Below are positions 17,520-26,169 of a stretch of 64,000 bases of DNA, in pieces (within the stretch, counting starts at the first letter, position 1; each line of letters starts with the position of its first letter). The position numbers and the translations under genes are program-made. A model generated the notes under the pieces. The model ran no database searches, was not told the DNA's origin, and worked only from the letters and a program-made list of their open reading frames with translations. The DNA is taken from NCBI GenBank assembly GCA_016716745.1, contig JADJVD010000006.1:186001-250000 (forward strand). Reading direction: 5' to 3'. Source of the stretch: Hyphomicrobiales bacterium. Its GTDB lineage: Bacteria > Pseudomonadota > Alphaproteobacteria > Rhizobiales > Beijerinckiaceae.

Positions 17520-17900
17520 TCACGCCGACGCCGCCAGCGCGCCGGCGCCGAGGAAGAACACCCAGGACAGATGCCGGCCGCGCGAGGAGACCAGCGCCAC
17601 CGCGCCCATCACGATCGACGAGGCGCCGACGAGCCGCAGCGCCAGCCGCGCCGGCGCGTCGATCTCGGCGAAGGCGTAGACGGCGAGCGGAGCCGCGAGG
17701 CCGACGAAGGCGACGCTGGTCAGATGCCAGGCGAAACGCAGCACGTCGCGCGCGAAGCGGCTTTTCGCGAGCAGGCCGGCCCGGCCCGCCTCGCTTGTCA
17801 GCGGGCCGATCAGCAATCGCTCCCCGAGAAAGGAATGGGCGACGCCGAGGCCGGTCAGAATGACCGCCGCCAGCATCAGCGAGGGGTGCGTCATAGCCAC
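17520..17900 (-). CDS. Small four-helix membrane protein, function unknown
   Basis: The 126-residue product is very hydrophobic, with four predicted membrane helices (about 8-25, 50-75, 85-100 and 108-125) and a basic loop LAKSRFARDVLRFAWHL. I do not recognise a named family. Initiation may be at the GTG 17900, which has GGAG eight bases upstream inside the palindrome, or at the ATG 17894. It is divergent from a TetR-family regulator and shares the palindrome with it, so it is probably the TetR target. Confidence 0.75.
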   Translation of the reverse strand: MAMTHPSLMLAAVILTGLGVAHSFLGERLLIGPLTSEAGRAGLLAKSRFARDVLRFAWHLTSVAFVGLAAPLAVYAFAEIDAPARLALRLVGASSIVMGAVALVSSRGRHLSWVFFLGAGALAASA

Positions 17901-17937
17901 GTCACAGTCTCCATACGCTGCGTATGGAGACTGTGAC
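17901..17937. promoter_or_regulatory. 37-bp perfect palindrome, candidate TetR operator
   Basis: Arms of 18 bases, GTCACAGTCTCCATACGC and its exact reverse complement, flank a single T. A second, weaker copy of the core with ATACG...CGTAT arms lies at 17958-17971. Both sit between the start of the small membrane protein and that of the TetR gene, as expected for an operator controlling two divergent promoters. The arms also contain GGAG sequences that could be ribosome-binding sites, so the palindrome may form an mRNA hairpin too. Confidence 0.72.
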
Positions 17938-17980
17938 GGCTCACAGTGGCGCTGTCAATACGCTACCGTATGGAGATGGT

Positions 17981-18514
17981 TTGGAGCCCGACGACGCCCG
18001 CTCGCAATGGATCGACGCCGGCCTGCGCGCGCTGAGGCGCGACGGAGTCGAGGCCGTCCGCGTCGAGCGCCTCGCCGTCGACCTCGGCAAGACCAAGGGC
18101 TCGTTCTACTGGCACTTCGCCGACCGCAAGGCGTTGCTGGCGGCGCTGCTCGAGGCCTGGCGCGGTCGCGCCACGCAGGCGGTGATCGAGGATGTCGAGT
18201 CCGCCGGCGGCGACGCCCGCGCACGGCTGGCGACGCTCATGGCGACCACTCTGGCCGCCGACGGCCGGCTCGAGCGCGCCATGCGCGACTGGGCGCGCGG
18301 CGACGCCGCGGTCGCCGCCGCAATGGCCGGGATCGACGACCGGCGTCTGCGCTACGTCGCCGAGCTTCTGGTCGGAGCGGGCGTCGCGCCCGCCGACGCG
18401 AAGCTGCGCGCGCGCTTCGCCTATCAATCGCTGATCGGCCGCTTCGTCATGGCGGCGGACCCGCCGGAGCGGGCGGGACGCAGCGCACGGTCGCCGCGCT
18501 GGTCGACCTGCTGA
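17981..18514 (+). CDS. TetR family transcriptional regulator, C-terminus probably frameshifted
   Basis: The N-terminal DNA-binding domain is typical: WIDAGLRALRRDGVEAVRVE, then LAVDLGKTKGSFYWHFADRK, the helix-turn-helix with the GSFYWHF signature. The C-terminal ligand domain is diverged, as usual. I prefer the TTG start at 17981, with GGAG five bases upstream; an ATG at 17924 lies inside the palindrome and would put the operator in the coding region. Near the end the frame reads RSARSPRWSTC, but the next frame gives TQRTVAALVDLLTR up to 18522, a much more natural TetR tail. One missing G at GGG 18475-18477 would explain this. Confidence 0.85.
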   Translation: MEPDDARSQWIDAGLRALRRDGVEAVRVERLAVDLGKTKGSFYWHFADRKALLAALLEAWRGRATQAVIEDVESAGGDARARLATLMATTLAADGRLERAMRDWARGDAAVAAAMAGIDDRRLRYVAELLVGAGVAPADAKLRARFAYQSLIGRFVMAADPPERAGRSARSPRWSTC

Positions 18515-18587
18515 CGCGCTGACCCCGCCTTGCGTCGCCGCATTTCCGTGCTATGCCCGCGCGCCTCCACGAACCGGGATCATCCAA

Positions 18588-19136
18588 ATGCTGCTTCGTC
18601 GCCGCGATCTTCTCGCCGCCGCCGCCATTCTCGCCGCCGCGCCCGCGCTGGCGCAGGGCGCCGACCTCGAGAACACGATCTATCTCGACTTGAAGGACGG
18701 CCGCGTCACGATCCGGCTGCGCCCGGACCTCGCGCCCAAGCATGTCGCGCAGATCAAGGCGCTGGCGCGTCAGGGCTTTTACGACAACATCGTCTTCCAC
18801 CGCGTGATCGAGGGCTTCATGGCCCAGACCGGCGATCCGACCGGCACCGGCATGGGCGGCTCGAAGCTGCCGAACCTTCCGGCCGAGTTCTCGAAGGAGA
18901 GCTTCAAGCGCGGCACGCTCGGCATGGCGCGCTCGTCCGATCCGAATTCGGCGAATTCGCAGTTCTTCATCTGCTTCGGCGACGCCTCCTTCCTGAACAA
19001 CAACTACACCATCGTCGGCGAGGTGACGTCCGGCATGGAGGCGGTGGACAAGATCAAGAAGGGCTCGCAGGCCAATAACGGCCAGGTCTCGAATCCCGAC
19101 AAGATCGTCAAGATGAAGGTCGCCGCCGACAAGTGA
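18588..19136 (+). CDS. ppiA: Periplasmic cyclophilin-type peptidyl-prolyl isomerase
   Basis: The 182-residue protein starts with a basic N-region and a hydrophobic signal peptide (LLAAAAILAAAPALAQG, cleavage near residue 24), so it is exported. The cyclophilin core is intact: FYDNIVFHRVIEGFMAQTGD with the catalytic Arg, GTGMGGSKLPN, and MARSSDPNSANSQFFICFGD. It catalyses proline cis-trans isomerisation during periplasmic folding. Its stop overlaps a GTG start of the next secreted protein, so the two are translationally coupled. A second, cytoplasmic cyclophilin lies 0.8 kb downstream. Confidence 0.93.
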   Translation: MLLRRRDLLAAAAILAAAPALAQGADLENTIYLDLKDGRVTIRLRPDLAPKHVAQIKALARQGFYDNIVFHRVIEGFMAQTGDPTGTGMGGSKLPNLPAEFSKESFKRGTLGMARSSDPNSANSQFFICFGDASFLNNNYTIVGEVTSGMEAVDKIKKGSQANNGQVSNPDKIVKMKVAADK

Positions 19137-19792
19137 GGCGCGCATCCGGCCTTTGCGCGCTGGCGCTGGCGTTGGGGCTCGCCCCCGCGCACGCCCGCGC
19201 GCAGGCCGATCCGCCCGGCCCGCAGCGCCTGATCCCGACGCCGCATCCCGAGATACTCGGCGGCGGTGCGCGCGAGCCGCCGCAGCATTTCGTCCGGCCG
19301 CACGGCCAGCGACTGTTGCCGCTCCCCTATCCGCAGGCGCTCGGCGACAACGCGCTCGACGATCCCGCGATCCTCTCGCCGCGCGGGCGCCGGCAGCGCC
19401 TGATCCCGCAGCCCTATCCGTTATGGCGGCGCGCGCTCGTTCCGCCGCGCGGCGGTGTGACGATCCTCGCGCAGGCGGGCGAGGGCGCGCCGTCGGCGCG
19501 GCTCGCCCGCATCGCCGATATCGGCCCCTATCTCGCCCGCTGCTGGCGGGCGGACGCGGCGGCCGACGCGGGCAGCGAGGCGACGCTACGCTTCGCGCTG
19601 CGCCGCGACGGATCGCTGATCGCGCCGCCGCGCGTGATCCGCGCCGTCGGGCCGACGCCGGCGGCGCGCGACACCGCGGCGCGGGAGGCCGAGCGCGCCG
19701 TCGCGCGCTGCGCGCCCCTGCCGCTCGATCCCGCGCTCGGGGCGGCCATCGCCGGTCGGCCGCTCACGGTGCGGTTCCGCGACGACCGCTAG
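19133..19792 (+). CDS. Secreted Pro/Arg-rich protein with TonB-C-like end, unknown function
   Basis: The 219-residue protein begins with a signal peptide (LCALALALGLAPAHARAQ) and a Pro-rich region containing repeated RLIP/RLLP(x)PYP units: QRLIPTPHP, QRLLPLPYP and QRLIPQPYP. The C-terminal 90 residues resemble a TonB C-terminal-like domain (SEATLRFALRRDGSLIAPPR and AAREAERAVARCAPL), though no membrane anchor beyond the signal is seen. The GTG start overlaps the ppiA stop, suggesting it is made together with, and perhaps folded by, that isomerase. No function is known to me. Confidence 0.7.
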   Translation: MRRASGLCALALALGLAPAHARAQADPPGPQRLIPTPHPEILGGGAREPPQHFVRPHGQRLLPLPYPQALGDNALDDPAILSPRGRRQRLIPQPYPLWRRALVPPRGGVTILAQAGEGAPSARLARIADIGPYLARCWRADAAADAGSEATLRFALRRDGSLIAPPRVIRAVGPTPAARDTAAREAERAVARCAPLPLDPALGAAIAGRPLTVRFRDDR

Positions 19793-19930
19793 GCCCGGCG
19801 CCCCCTCGCAAGTCGCCGTCGCGCCCTATCTCGGCCGGGCGCGTTTACCTCCGGCCCCGCCTGCGATAGAGCGGTGCGCCATTCGCGCCGTCGCCAATGA
19901 CGGCGGACCCCTCAAGACGAAAGACGGTTC

Positions 19931-20386
19931 ATGACTGACGCCGGCAACACGCTCACGCTCGAGACCACGAAGGGCCCTGTGGTCATCCGCATGCGCCCCG
20001 ATCTTGCGCCGAACCACGTCGCGCACATCAAGAAGCTTGTCTCGGAAGGCTTCTACGACGGCATCGTCTTTCACCGCGTGATCGACGGCTTCATGGCGCA
20101 GACCGGCTGCCCGCATGGCACCGGCGTCGGCGGCTCGAAATATCCGAACCTGAAGCAGGAGTTCAACGCCGAGCCGCATGTGCGCGGCGTCTGCTCGATG
20201 GCCCGCGCCAGCGACCCGAACTCGGCCAACTCGCAGTTCTTCATCGTCTTTGACGACGCCACCTTCCTCGACCGCAAATATACGGTGTGGGGTCAGGTCG
20301 TCTCCGGCATGGAGAATGTCGACAAGATCAAGCGCGGCGAGCCGGTCCGCGATCCGGACAAGATCGTCTCCGCCAAGCTGGGCTGA
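19931..20386 (+). CDS. ppiB: Cytoplasmic cyclophilin-type peptidyl-prolyl isomerase
   Basis: The 151-residue protein has no signal peptide and carries the full cyclophilin set: FYDGIVFHRVIDGFMAQTGC, GTGVGGSKYPNLKQEF, and MARASDPNSANSQFFIVFDD. It is clearly paralogous to the exported cyclophilin upstream, so the pair supplies proline isomerase activity on both sides of the inner membrane. It precedes queA by about 77 bp on the same strand, an arrangement (ppiB-queA-tgt) seen in many alphaproteobacteria. Confidence 0.93.
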   Translation: MTDAGNTLTLETTKGPVVIRMRPDLAPNHVAHIKKLVSEGFYDGIVFHRVIDGFMAQTGCPHGTGVGGSKYPNLKQEFNAEPHVRGVCSMARASDPNSANSQFFIVFDDATFLDRKYTVWGQVVSGMENVDKIKRGEPVRDPDKIVSAKLG

Positions 20387-20463
20387 GAGGCTGAGCCCGG
20401 CGTCCGCGGCGCGCCGTATTTGCGCGCGCCGCGCCGTCGCGGATGCGTCAGGCGGTCCTTGCG

Positions 20464-21537
20464 ATGCGCGTCGATCTCTTCGATTTCGATTTGCCGGAGG
20501 ACCGCATCGCGCTGCGGCCGGCCGAGCCGCGCGAGGCGGCGCGACTGCTCGTCGTCGGCGACGACGGGCCGTTTCATGATCGCGCGATGCGCGACTTTCC
20601 CGATCTGCTGCGCCCCGGCGACGCGCTCGTCGTCAACGACACGCGCGTCATCCCCGCCCGGCTGGACGGCGTGCGCGTGCGCGGGGAGGCGGTCGCGCGC
20701 ATCGAGGCGACGCTGCACAAGCGCGAGAGCGACGACAGCTGGCGCGCCTTCGTGCGCCCTGCCAAGAAGCTGAACGTCGGCGAGCGGATCCGCTTCGGCG
20801 AGACGTCGGAGAGCACGGCCTGCCTGCTCGCCGCGCTCGACGCCGAAGTGATCGAGAAGGGCGAAGGCGGCGAGGTTCTGTTGCGCTTCGCCTTCGCTGG
20901 GCCTGCGCTCGACGAGGCGATCGCGCGGCTCGGCCGGATGCCGCTGCCGCCCTACATCGCCCATCGCCGCGCCGGGGACGCGGCCGACGCGCGCGACTAT
21001 CAGACGATTTTCGCCGACGAGTCGGGCGCGGTCGCCGCGCCGACCGCCGGCCTGCATTTCACGCCCGACCTCATCGCCCGCGCCAAGGCGGCGGGCGCGC
21101 GCCTGCATCGCGTCACGCTGCATGTCGGCGCCGGCACCTTCCTGCCGGTGAAGGCGGACGACACCGCCGACCATCGCATGCACGCCGAATGGGGCAGGGT
21201 GGATGCCGCCGTCGCCGACGCGCTGAACGAAACGCGCGCGCGGGGCGGGCGCATCGTCGCCGTCGGCACCACCTCGCTGCGCATTCTGGAGAGCGCGACG
21301 GACGAGGCCGGGCGCGTCGCGCCCTTCGCTGGCGACACCTCGATCTTCATCACGCCCGGCTACCGCTTCCGCGCTGTTGACGCGCTGCTGACCAATTTCC
21401 ATCTGCCGCGCTCGACGCTGTTCATGCTGGTCAGCGCCTTCGCCGGGCTCGAGCGCATGCGGGCGGCCTATGCGCATGCGGTGGCGCAAGGTTATCGCTT
21501 CTATTCCTACGGCGACGCCTGCTGGCTCGAGCGGTAG
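20464..21537 (+). CDS. queA: S-adenosylmethionine:tRNA ribosyltransferase-isomerase
   Basis: QueA transfers and isomerises the ribosyl part of SAM onto preQ1 at tRNA position 34, making epoxyqueuosine. The 357-residue protein has the family hallmarks: VDLFDFDLPEDRIALRPAEP, LVVNDTRVIPARL, TAGLHFTPDL, LHVGAGTFLPVK and TNFHLPRSTLFMLVSAFAG. The ATG at 20464 gives the standard N-terminus; an upstream ATG at 20443 adds seven residues. The partner enzyme tgt lies 0.7 kb downstream, separated by one opposite-strand gene. Confidence 0.95.
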   Translation: MRVDLFDFDLPEDRIALRPAEPREAARLLVVGDDGPFHDRAMRDFPDLLRPGDALVVNDTRVIPARLDGVRVRGEAVARIEATLHKRESDDSWRAFVRPAKKLNVGERIRFGETSESTACLLAALDAEVIEKGEGGEVLLRFAFAGPALDEAIARLGRMPLPPYIAHRRAGDAADARDYQTIFADESGAVAAPTAGLHFTPDLIARAKAAGARLHRVTLHVGAGTFLPVKADDTADHRMHAEWGRVDAAVADALNETRARGGRIVAVGTTSLRILESATDEAGRVAPFAGDTSIFITPGYRFRAVDALLTNFHLPRSTLFMLVSAFAGLERMRAAYAHAVAQGYRFYSYGDACWLER

Positions 21538-21549
21538 CCGCGTCGCGCC

Positions 21550-22023
21550 TCAGGGCGCGCGCCTGACGGCCTCGCCCTCGCGCGCCTGACGCACGATGGT
21601 GATCGTCTGCGCCTGGATCGGCGCGCCGGCGCCCATCATCGGCGCGTTCACCTGCGGGCGCGCGGCGGGGGTGTAGACGCGCACATAATAAGAAGACTCC
21701 AGGCCCCGCGTCGCGCGCCCCTCGCCGAGATCGGCGTCCGACAGCACGTCGATGCGCCGGCAGCCCCAGTCGTCGCCGGCGCGCGGCTGCGACTGCGGAT
21801 CGACATACGGGGAGACGCGCACGATCAGGCTCGACGCGCGGCTGGAGGAGCAGGAATAGTCCTTCGCATCGCCCCAGAACGGCAGCGAGGTCGCAAAGCC
21901 GACCGGCAGCGCCAGCACGAAACCGGGGAGATAGGCGAGGAACGGGACGCCGAGGGCGACGAGGCCCCATCTGAGCGCGCGCGGCCAGCGCGTCTTCGTC
22001 GATGGATCGGCGGCGGTGCTCAT
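21550..22023 (-). CDS. Single-pass membrane protein, unknown function
   Basis: The 157-residue protein has a basic N-terminal tail, one strong membrane helix (about residues 19-43, WGLVALGVPFLAYLPGFVLA) and an extracytoplasmic region with two Cys (YSCSSSRAS and WGCRRIDV) that could form a disulfide. I do not recognise a family. It sits inside the queA-tgt interval on the opposite strand, so the two queuosine genes are not one simple operon here. Confidence 0.65.
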   Translation of the reverse strand: MSTAADPSTKTRWPRALRWGLVALGVPFLAYLPGFVLALPVGFATSLPFWGDAKDYSCSSSRASSLIVRVSPYVDPQSQPRAGDDWGCRRIDVLSDADLGEGRATRGLESSYYVRVYTPAARPQVNAPMMGAGAPIQAQTITIVRQAREGEAVRRAP

Positions 22024-22201
22024 CGGCGTCCTGCGGTTGTGGTCGCCTCTTGTAGCGCCAAGCCGTTCCGGCCCGTTTTCGCGGATCGCTCGAATTGTCC
22101 GGAAATCCGGCGCCGCTTGGTCGCCATTTTGTCGCCCATCGCGAGGGTGATAACCGTAAGCGCGAAGCGCCGCGGGCCGACCGCCGCGCCGGGGCTGCAC
22201 C

Positions 22202-23335
22202 TTGAGCGACGAGTTCAAATTCACCGTCGCCGCGCGCGACGGCGCGGCGCGGACAGGCGACATCCGGATGCCGCGCGGCGTCATCCGCACGCCGGCCTTC
22301 ATGCCGGTCGGCACGGCGGCGACCGTCAAGGCGATGTACGCCGATCAGGTGAAGGCGGCCGGCGCGGACGTCGTTCTCGGCAACACCTATCACCTCATGC
22401 TGCGGCCCGGCGCAGAGCGCATCGCCGAACTCGGGGGACTGCACAAATTCATGAACTGGCCGCACCCGATCCTGACGGATTCGGGCGGCTTCCAGGTCAT
22501 GTCGCTCGCCAAGCTGCGCAAGCTCGACGAGAACGGCGTCACCTTCCAGTCCCACATCGACGGCTCGCGCCACGAGCTGACGCCCGAGCGCTCGATGGAG
22601 ATCCAGAGCCTCCTCGGCTCCGACATCCAGATGCAGTTCGACGAGTGCGTGAAGCTGCCCTGTTCGGACGAGGAGGCCGAGCGCGCCATGCGCCTGTCGC
22701 TGCGCTGGGCGGAGCGCTCGAAGAAGGCGTTCCGCGGCGGTCCGGGGCAGGCGCTCTTCGGCATCGTGCAGGGCGGCGCGGTCGAGAAACTGCGCGTCGA
22801 CAGCGCCAAGGCGCTCGTCGATATGGAGTTCCCCGGCTACGCCATCGGCGGCCTCGCGGTCGGCGAGCCGCAGGCGGTGATGCTGGCGATGATCGAGACC
22901 GTCGCGCCCTATCTGCCGCAGGACAAGCCGCGCTACCTGATGGGCGTCGGCACGCCCGACGATCTGATCGAGAGCGTGCGGCGCGGCGTCGACATGTTCG
23001 ATTGCGTGATGCCGACGCGCGCGGGACGCCACGGCCTCGCCTACACGCGCTTCGGCAAGGTCAATCTGCGCAACGCAAGGCACGCGGCCGATCCGCGCCC
23101 GCTCGATCCGCAATCGCGCTGCCCGGCGACGCGCGACTATTCGCGCGCCTATCTGCACCACCTCGTCAAGTCGGGCGAGATCCTCGGCATGATGCTGCTG
23201 ACGTGGTCGAACATCGCCTACTATCAGGAGCTGATGGACGGCATGCGCCGCGTCATCCGCGAGGGCCGCTTCTCGGACTTCTACGGCGAGACGAAAGCGG
23301 CCTGGGCGCGCGGCGAGATCGAGGAGCGCGGCTGA
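22202..23335 (+). CDS. tgt: tRNA-guanine(34) transglycosylase lacking the canonical zinc ligands
   Basis: TGT swaps guanine-34 for preQ1 in tRNAs with GUN anticodons. The 377-residue protein keeps the catalytic elements: TPAFMPVGTAATVKAM, ILTDSGGFQVMSLAKLRK, GIVQGG, AIGGLAVGEP and MFDCVMPTRAGRHG with the nucleophilic Asp. The C-terminal zinc site is not canonical. Where the family has C-x-C-x2-C, this protein reads LDPQSRCPATRDYSRAYLHH, leaving only Cys307, and the His of TIHN is Ser in LLTWSNIAYY. Start is TTG, the only codon giving the normal N-terminus. It probably still folds, but zinc may be dispensable. Confidence 0.93.
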   Translation: MSDEFKFTVAARDGAARTGDIRMPRGVIRTPAFMPVGTAATVKAMYADQVKAAGADVVLGNTYHLMLRPGAERIAELGGLHKFMNWPHPILTDSGGFQVMSLAKLRKLDENGVTFQSHIDGSRHELTPERSMEIQSLLGSDIQMQFDECVKLPCSDEEAERAMRLSLRWAERSKKAFRGGPGQALFGIVQGGAVEKLRVDSAKALVDMEFPGYAIGGLAVGEPQAVMLAMIETVAPYLPQDKPRYLMGVGTPDDLIESVRRGVDMFDCVMPTRAGRHGLAYTRFGKVNLRNARHAADPRPLDPQSRCPATRDYSRAYLHHLVKSGEILGMMLLTWSNIAYYQELMDGMRRVIREGRFSDFYGETKAAWARGEIEERG

Positions 23336-23341
23336 CGCCGC

Positions 23342-24532
23342 TCACGGCGTCGGCTTCTTCACCACGGTGCGCCTGTCCAGTTTTTCGTGCCGCGGCTGCT
23401 CGCGCACGAGCATGCGCCAGACCACGAGCCCGACCAGCGCGGCGTGGATGCAGGCGTTCAGCGCGAACAGCGCCGATGGTCCGTAGTGCTTGATCAGCCA
23501 GGCCGCCACGGTCGGAAACAGGATCGCGCCGACGCAATAGAGAAAGAGAAGCGCGGAGGCCGCCTCCACGCCATGCGCGGGGCCGATCCTGTCGTTGGTG
23601 TGCGAGGCGGCGAGCGAGTAGAGCGTCATCGTCGTCGCGCCGATGGCGAACATCACGGCGAGCAGCAGCCCGTATCGCGGCCCCGCCAGCAGCACCAGCG
23701 CCGCCTCGAACACGGCGCCGGCGGTCGCGCACCAGATCATCACGAGCCGCCGGTCGAACCGGTCCGAGATGCGGCCGATGGGATAAACCGCGATCGCCGA
23801 GCCGAGAATGGTCGCCGTCATCATGCCGCCGACCTGCCGCGCGTCGAGCCCGACCTGCAACGCATAGACGGGCGCGAGCGACCAGAACGAGCCGTTCGCC
23901 GCGCCGACGAGGAACGAGCCGACCGCGCCGACCGGCGCCATGCGCGCGATCCAGCCGACCCTGACGTGCGCCGATTCAGGCTCGCCCGGCGGGTCCGCCT
24001 TCGTCATCGACAGCGGCACCAGCGACAGCGCGAACAGGCCGGCGGTGGCCGAGAATAGGGCGAACGACATCGTGTCGCCGACGCCGAGCAATTGCTGGCC
24101 CGAAGCGCTGCCGGCGAAATGCACGACCTGATAGACGGCGTAGACGCGACCGCGGTTCTCGTTCTCCGCCTTGGCGTTCACCCAGCTCTCGATGACCGCG
24201 TAAAGCCCGGCGAAGGCGAAGCCGATGACGCCGCGCAGGTTGATCCAGGCGAGCGGTGCGAGCGCGATCGGATAGGCGAGGACGACGACGACCGCCACCG
24301 CGATGAAGGCGGTGAAGGCGCGGATATGCCCGGCCCGCCGAACGATCGCGGGCGAGGCGAGCGTGCCGGCCAGCATGCCGAAGAAGTAGCTCGAGCCGAT
24401 GAGGCCGATCTCGATCTCGGAAAAGCCCTCCAGCTTGGCCCTGAGCGGCGTAAGCGTCGAGACGAGGCCATTGCCCGCGATGACGAGGAAAACCGAGACG
24501 AGCAGGGCGACGATGGCGGACGGAATGGGCAC
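23342..24532 (-). CDS. MFS transporter, sugar/drug type
   Basis: The 396-residue protein has 12 predicted membrane helices. The cytoplasmic loop after TM2 reads SPAIVRRAGHIRAF, a degenerate motif A, and GRISDRFDRRLVMIW in the second half is the better-kept copy. It resembles the YcaD/UMF group of uncharacterised MFS proteins. The GTG at 24532 is chosen because a GGGGACC lies about nine bases upstream and the first helix follows at once; a longer frame to 24724 reads as a basic, Arg-rich shadow. It is divergent from the DAHP synthase gene. Substrate unknown. Confidence 0.85.
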   Translation of the reverse strand: MPIPSAIVALLVSVFLVIAGNGLVSTLTPLRAKLEGFSEIEIGLIGSSYFFGMLAGTLASPAIVRRAGHIRAFTAFIAVAVVVVLAYPIALAPLAWINLRGVIGFAFAGLYAVIESWVNAKAENENRGRVYAVYQVVHFAGSASGQQLLGVGDTMSFALFSATAGLFALSLVPLSMTKADPPGEPESAHVRVGWIARMAPVGAVGSFLVGAANGSFWSLAPVYALQVGLDARQVGGMMTATILGSAIAVYPIGRISDRFDRRLVMIWCATAGAVFEAALVLLAGPRYGLLLAVMFAIGATTMTLYSLAASHTNDRIGPAHGVEAASALLFLYCVGAILFPTVAAWLIKHYGPSALFALNACIHAALVGLVVWRMLVREQPRHEKLDRRTVVKKPTP

Positions 24533-24768
24533 GAAGCGGTCCCCGGATGGCGAGACAAGGCGATGTCGCCCGCGCGCGGGGCGGCGCCTGTCCTCGTTGC
24601 GAAGTGCGGCGGAACAGCGGCGACGACGGCGCTCCGGCGCCCGACGGGGCCGGGGCGCGGCCCTCGCTTTTGTCCGGACCGTCGTGTATAAGCCCGGCGC
24701 TCGGCCGCCCGAAATCACAATCAAGATGGGCGGCCGTCCCGTTTCGGACGACGAGTGGAGCTTGGGTC

Positions 24769-26160
24769 ATGGGTGAGCCGCGCTGGACGCCGGATAGCTG
24801 GAGGGCCTCGCCGATTCAGCAGGTCCCGACCTATGCCGACGCCGAGGCGCTCGCCTCCGTCGAGCGTCAGCTCGCCGGCTTTCCGCCGCTCGTCTTCGCG
24901 GGCGAGGCGCGCAAGCTGAAGAAGACGCTCGGCTCCGTCGCCGCGGGACAGGCGTTCCTGCTTCAGGGCGGCGACTGCGCCGAGAGCTTCAGCGAGCACT
25001 CCGCCGACAACATCCGCGACTTCTTCCGCGTGTTCCTGCAAATGTCGGTGGTGACGACCTTCGCGGCCGCCTGTCCGGTGGTGAAGGTCGGCCGCATCGC
25101 CGGCCAGTTCGCCAAGCCGCGCTCCTCGCCGACCGAGAAGGACAAGGCGACCGGCGTCGAGTTGCCGAGCTATCGCGGCGACATCATCAACGACAACGCC
25201 TTCACGCCGCAGGCGCGCGAGCCCGATCCCAAGCGTCAGCTCGAGGCCTACCGCCAGTCGGCCGCGACGCTGAACCTGATCCGCGCCTTCGCCACCGGCG
25301 GCTACGCCAATCTCGAGAACGCGCATCGCTGGATGCTCGGCTTCGTCAAGGACAGCCCGCAGTCGGAGAAATATCAGGAGCTCGCCGGCCGCATCACCCA
25401 GACGCTCGATTTCATGCGCGCCATCGGCCTCGACGCCGAGCACCATCAGGAGCTGCGCCAGACCGACTTCTACACCTCGCACGAGGCGCTGCTGCTCGGC
25501 TACGAGCAGGCGATGACGCGCGTCGACTCGACGACGGGCGACTGGTACGCGACCTCCGGCCACATGCTGTGGATCGGCGACCGCACCCGCCAGCCCGACC
25601 ATGCGCATGTCGAGTTCCTGCGCGGCGTGAGGAATCCGATCGGCCTGAAATGCGGCCCCTCGCTGACGCCGGACGGCCTGCTCCAGCTCATCGACAGGCT
25701 GAACCCGGAGGACGAGGCGGGGCGCCTGACCCTCATCTGCCGCTTCGGCGCCGACAAGGTGGGCGAGCATCTGCCCGCGCTCATCCGCGCGGTGCAGCGC
25801 GAGGGCCGCACGGTGGTGTGGTCCTGCGATCCGATGCACGGCAACACGATCACCGCCGGCGGCTTCAAGACCCGGCCGTTCGACCGCATCATGGGCGAGA
25901 TCCGCTCCTTCTTCGACGTGCATCGCGCCGAGGGCAGCTACGCGGGCGGCATCCACCTGGAGATGACCGGCAAGAACGTCACCGAGTGCATGGGCGGCGC
26001 CCGCGCCATCTCGGAGACGGATCTGGCGGGCATGTACGACACCTCCTGCGATCCGCGCCTCAACGCCGAGCAGTCCATCGAGGTGGCGTTCCTCATCGCG
26101 GACTCGCTGAAGGGCATGCGCGCCTCGCAGCCGCGCGCCCCGCGCGTCGCCGCCGAGTAA
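24769..26160 (+). CDS. aroG: 3-deoxy-7-phosphoheptulonate synthase, class II
   Basis: This enzyme condenses PEP and erythrose-4-phosphate, the first step of the shikimate pathway. The 463-residue protein is of the plant-like class II type: LLQGGDCAESFSEHSADNIR with the metal Cys, VVKVGRIAGQFAKPRSSPTE, WIGDRTRQPDHAHVEFLRGV, IGLKCGPSL, WSCDPMHGNTI and GIHLEMTGKNVTEC. Class II is the usual form in Rhizobiales. ATG 24769 has TGGAGC upstream and gives a standard N-terminus. A diacylglycerol kinase gene follows after nine bases. Confidence 0.95.
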   Translation: MGEPRWTPDSWRASPIQQVPTYADAEALASVERQLAGFPPLVFAGEARKLKKTLGSVAAGQAFLLQGGDCAESFSEHSADNIRDFFRVFLQMSVVTTFAAACPVVKVGRIAGQFAKPRSSPTEKDKATGVELPSYRGDIINDNAFTPQAREPDPKRQLEAYRQSAATLNLIRAFATGGYANLENAHRWMLGFVKDSPQSEKYQELAGRITQTLDFMRAIGLDAEHHQELRQTDFYTSHEALLLGYEQAMTRVDSTTGDWYATSGHMLWIGDRTRQPDHAHVEFLRGVRNPIGLKCGPSLTPDGLLQLIDRLNPEDEAGRLTLICRFGADKVGEHLPALIRAVQREGRTVVWSCDPMHGNTITAGGFKTRPFDRIMGEIRSFFDVHRAEGSYAGGIHLEMTGKNVTECMGGARAISETDLAGMYDTSCDPRLNAEQSIEVAFLIADSLKGMRASQPRAPRVAAE

Positions 26161-26169
26161 GGACGCCCG

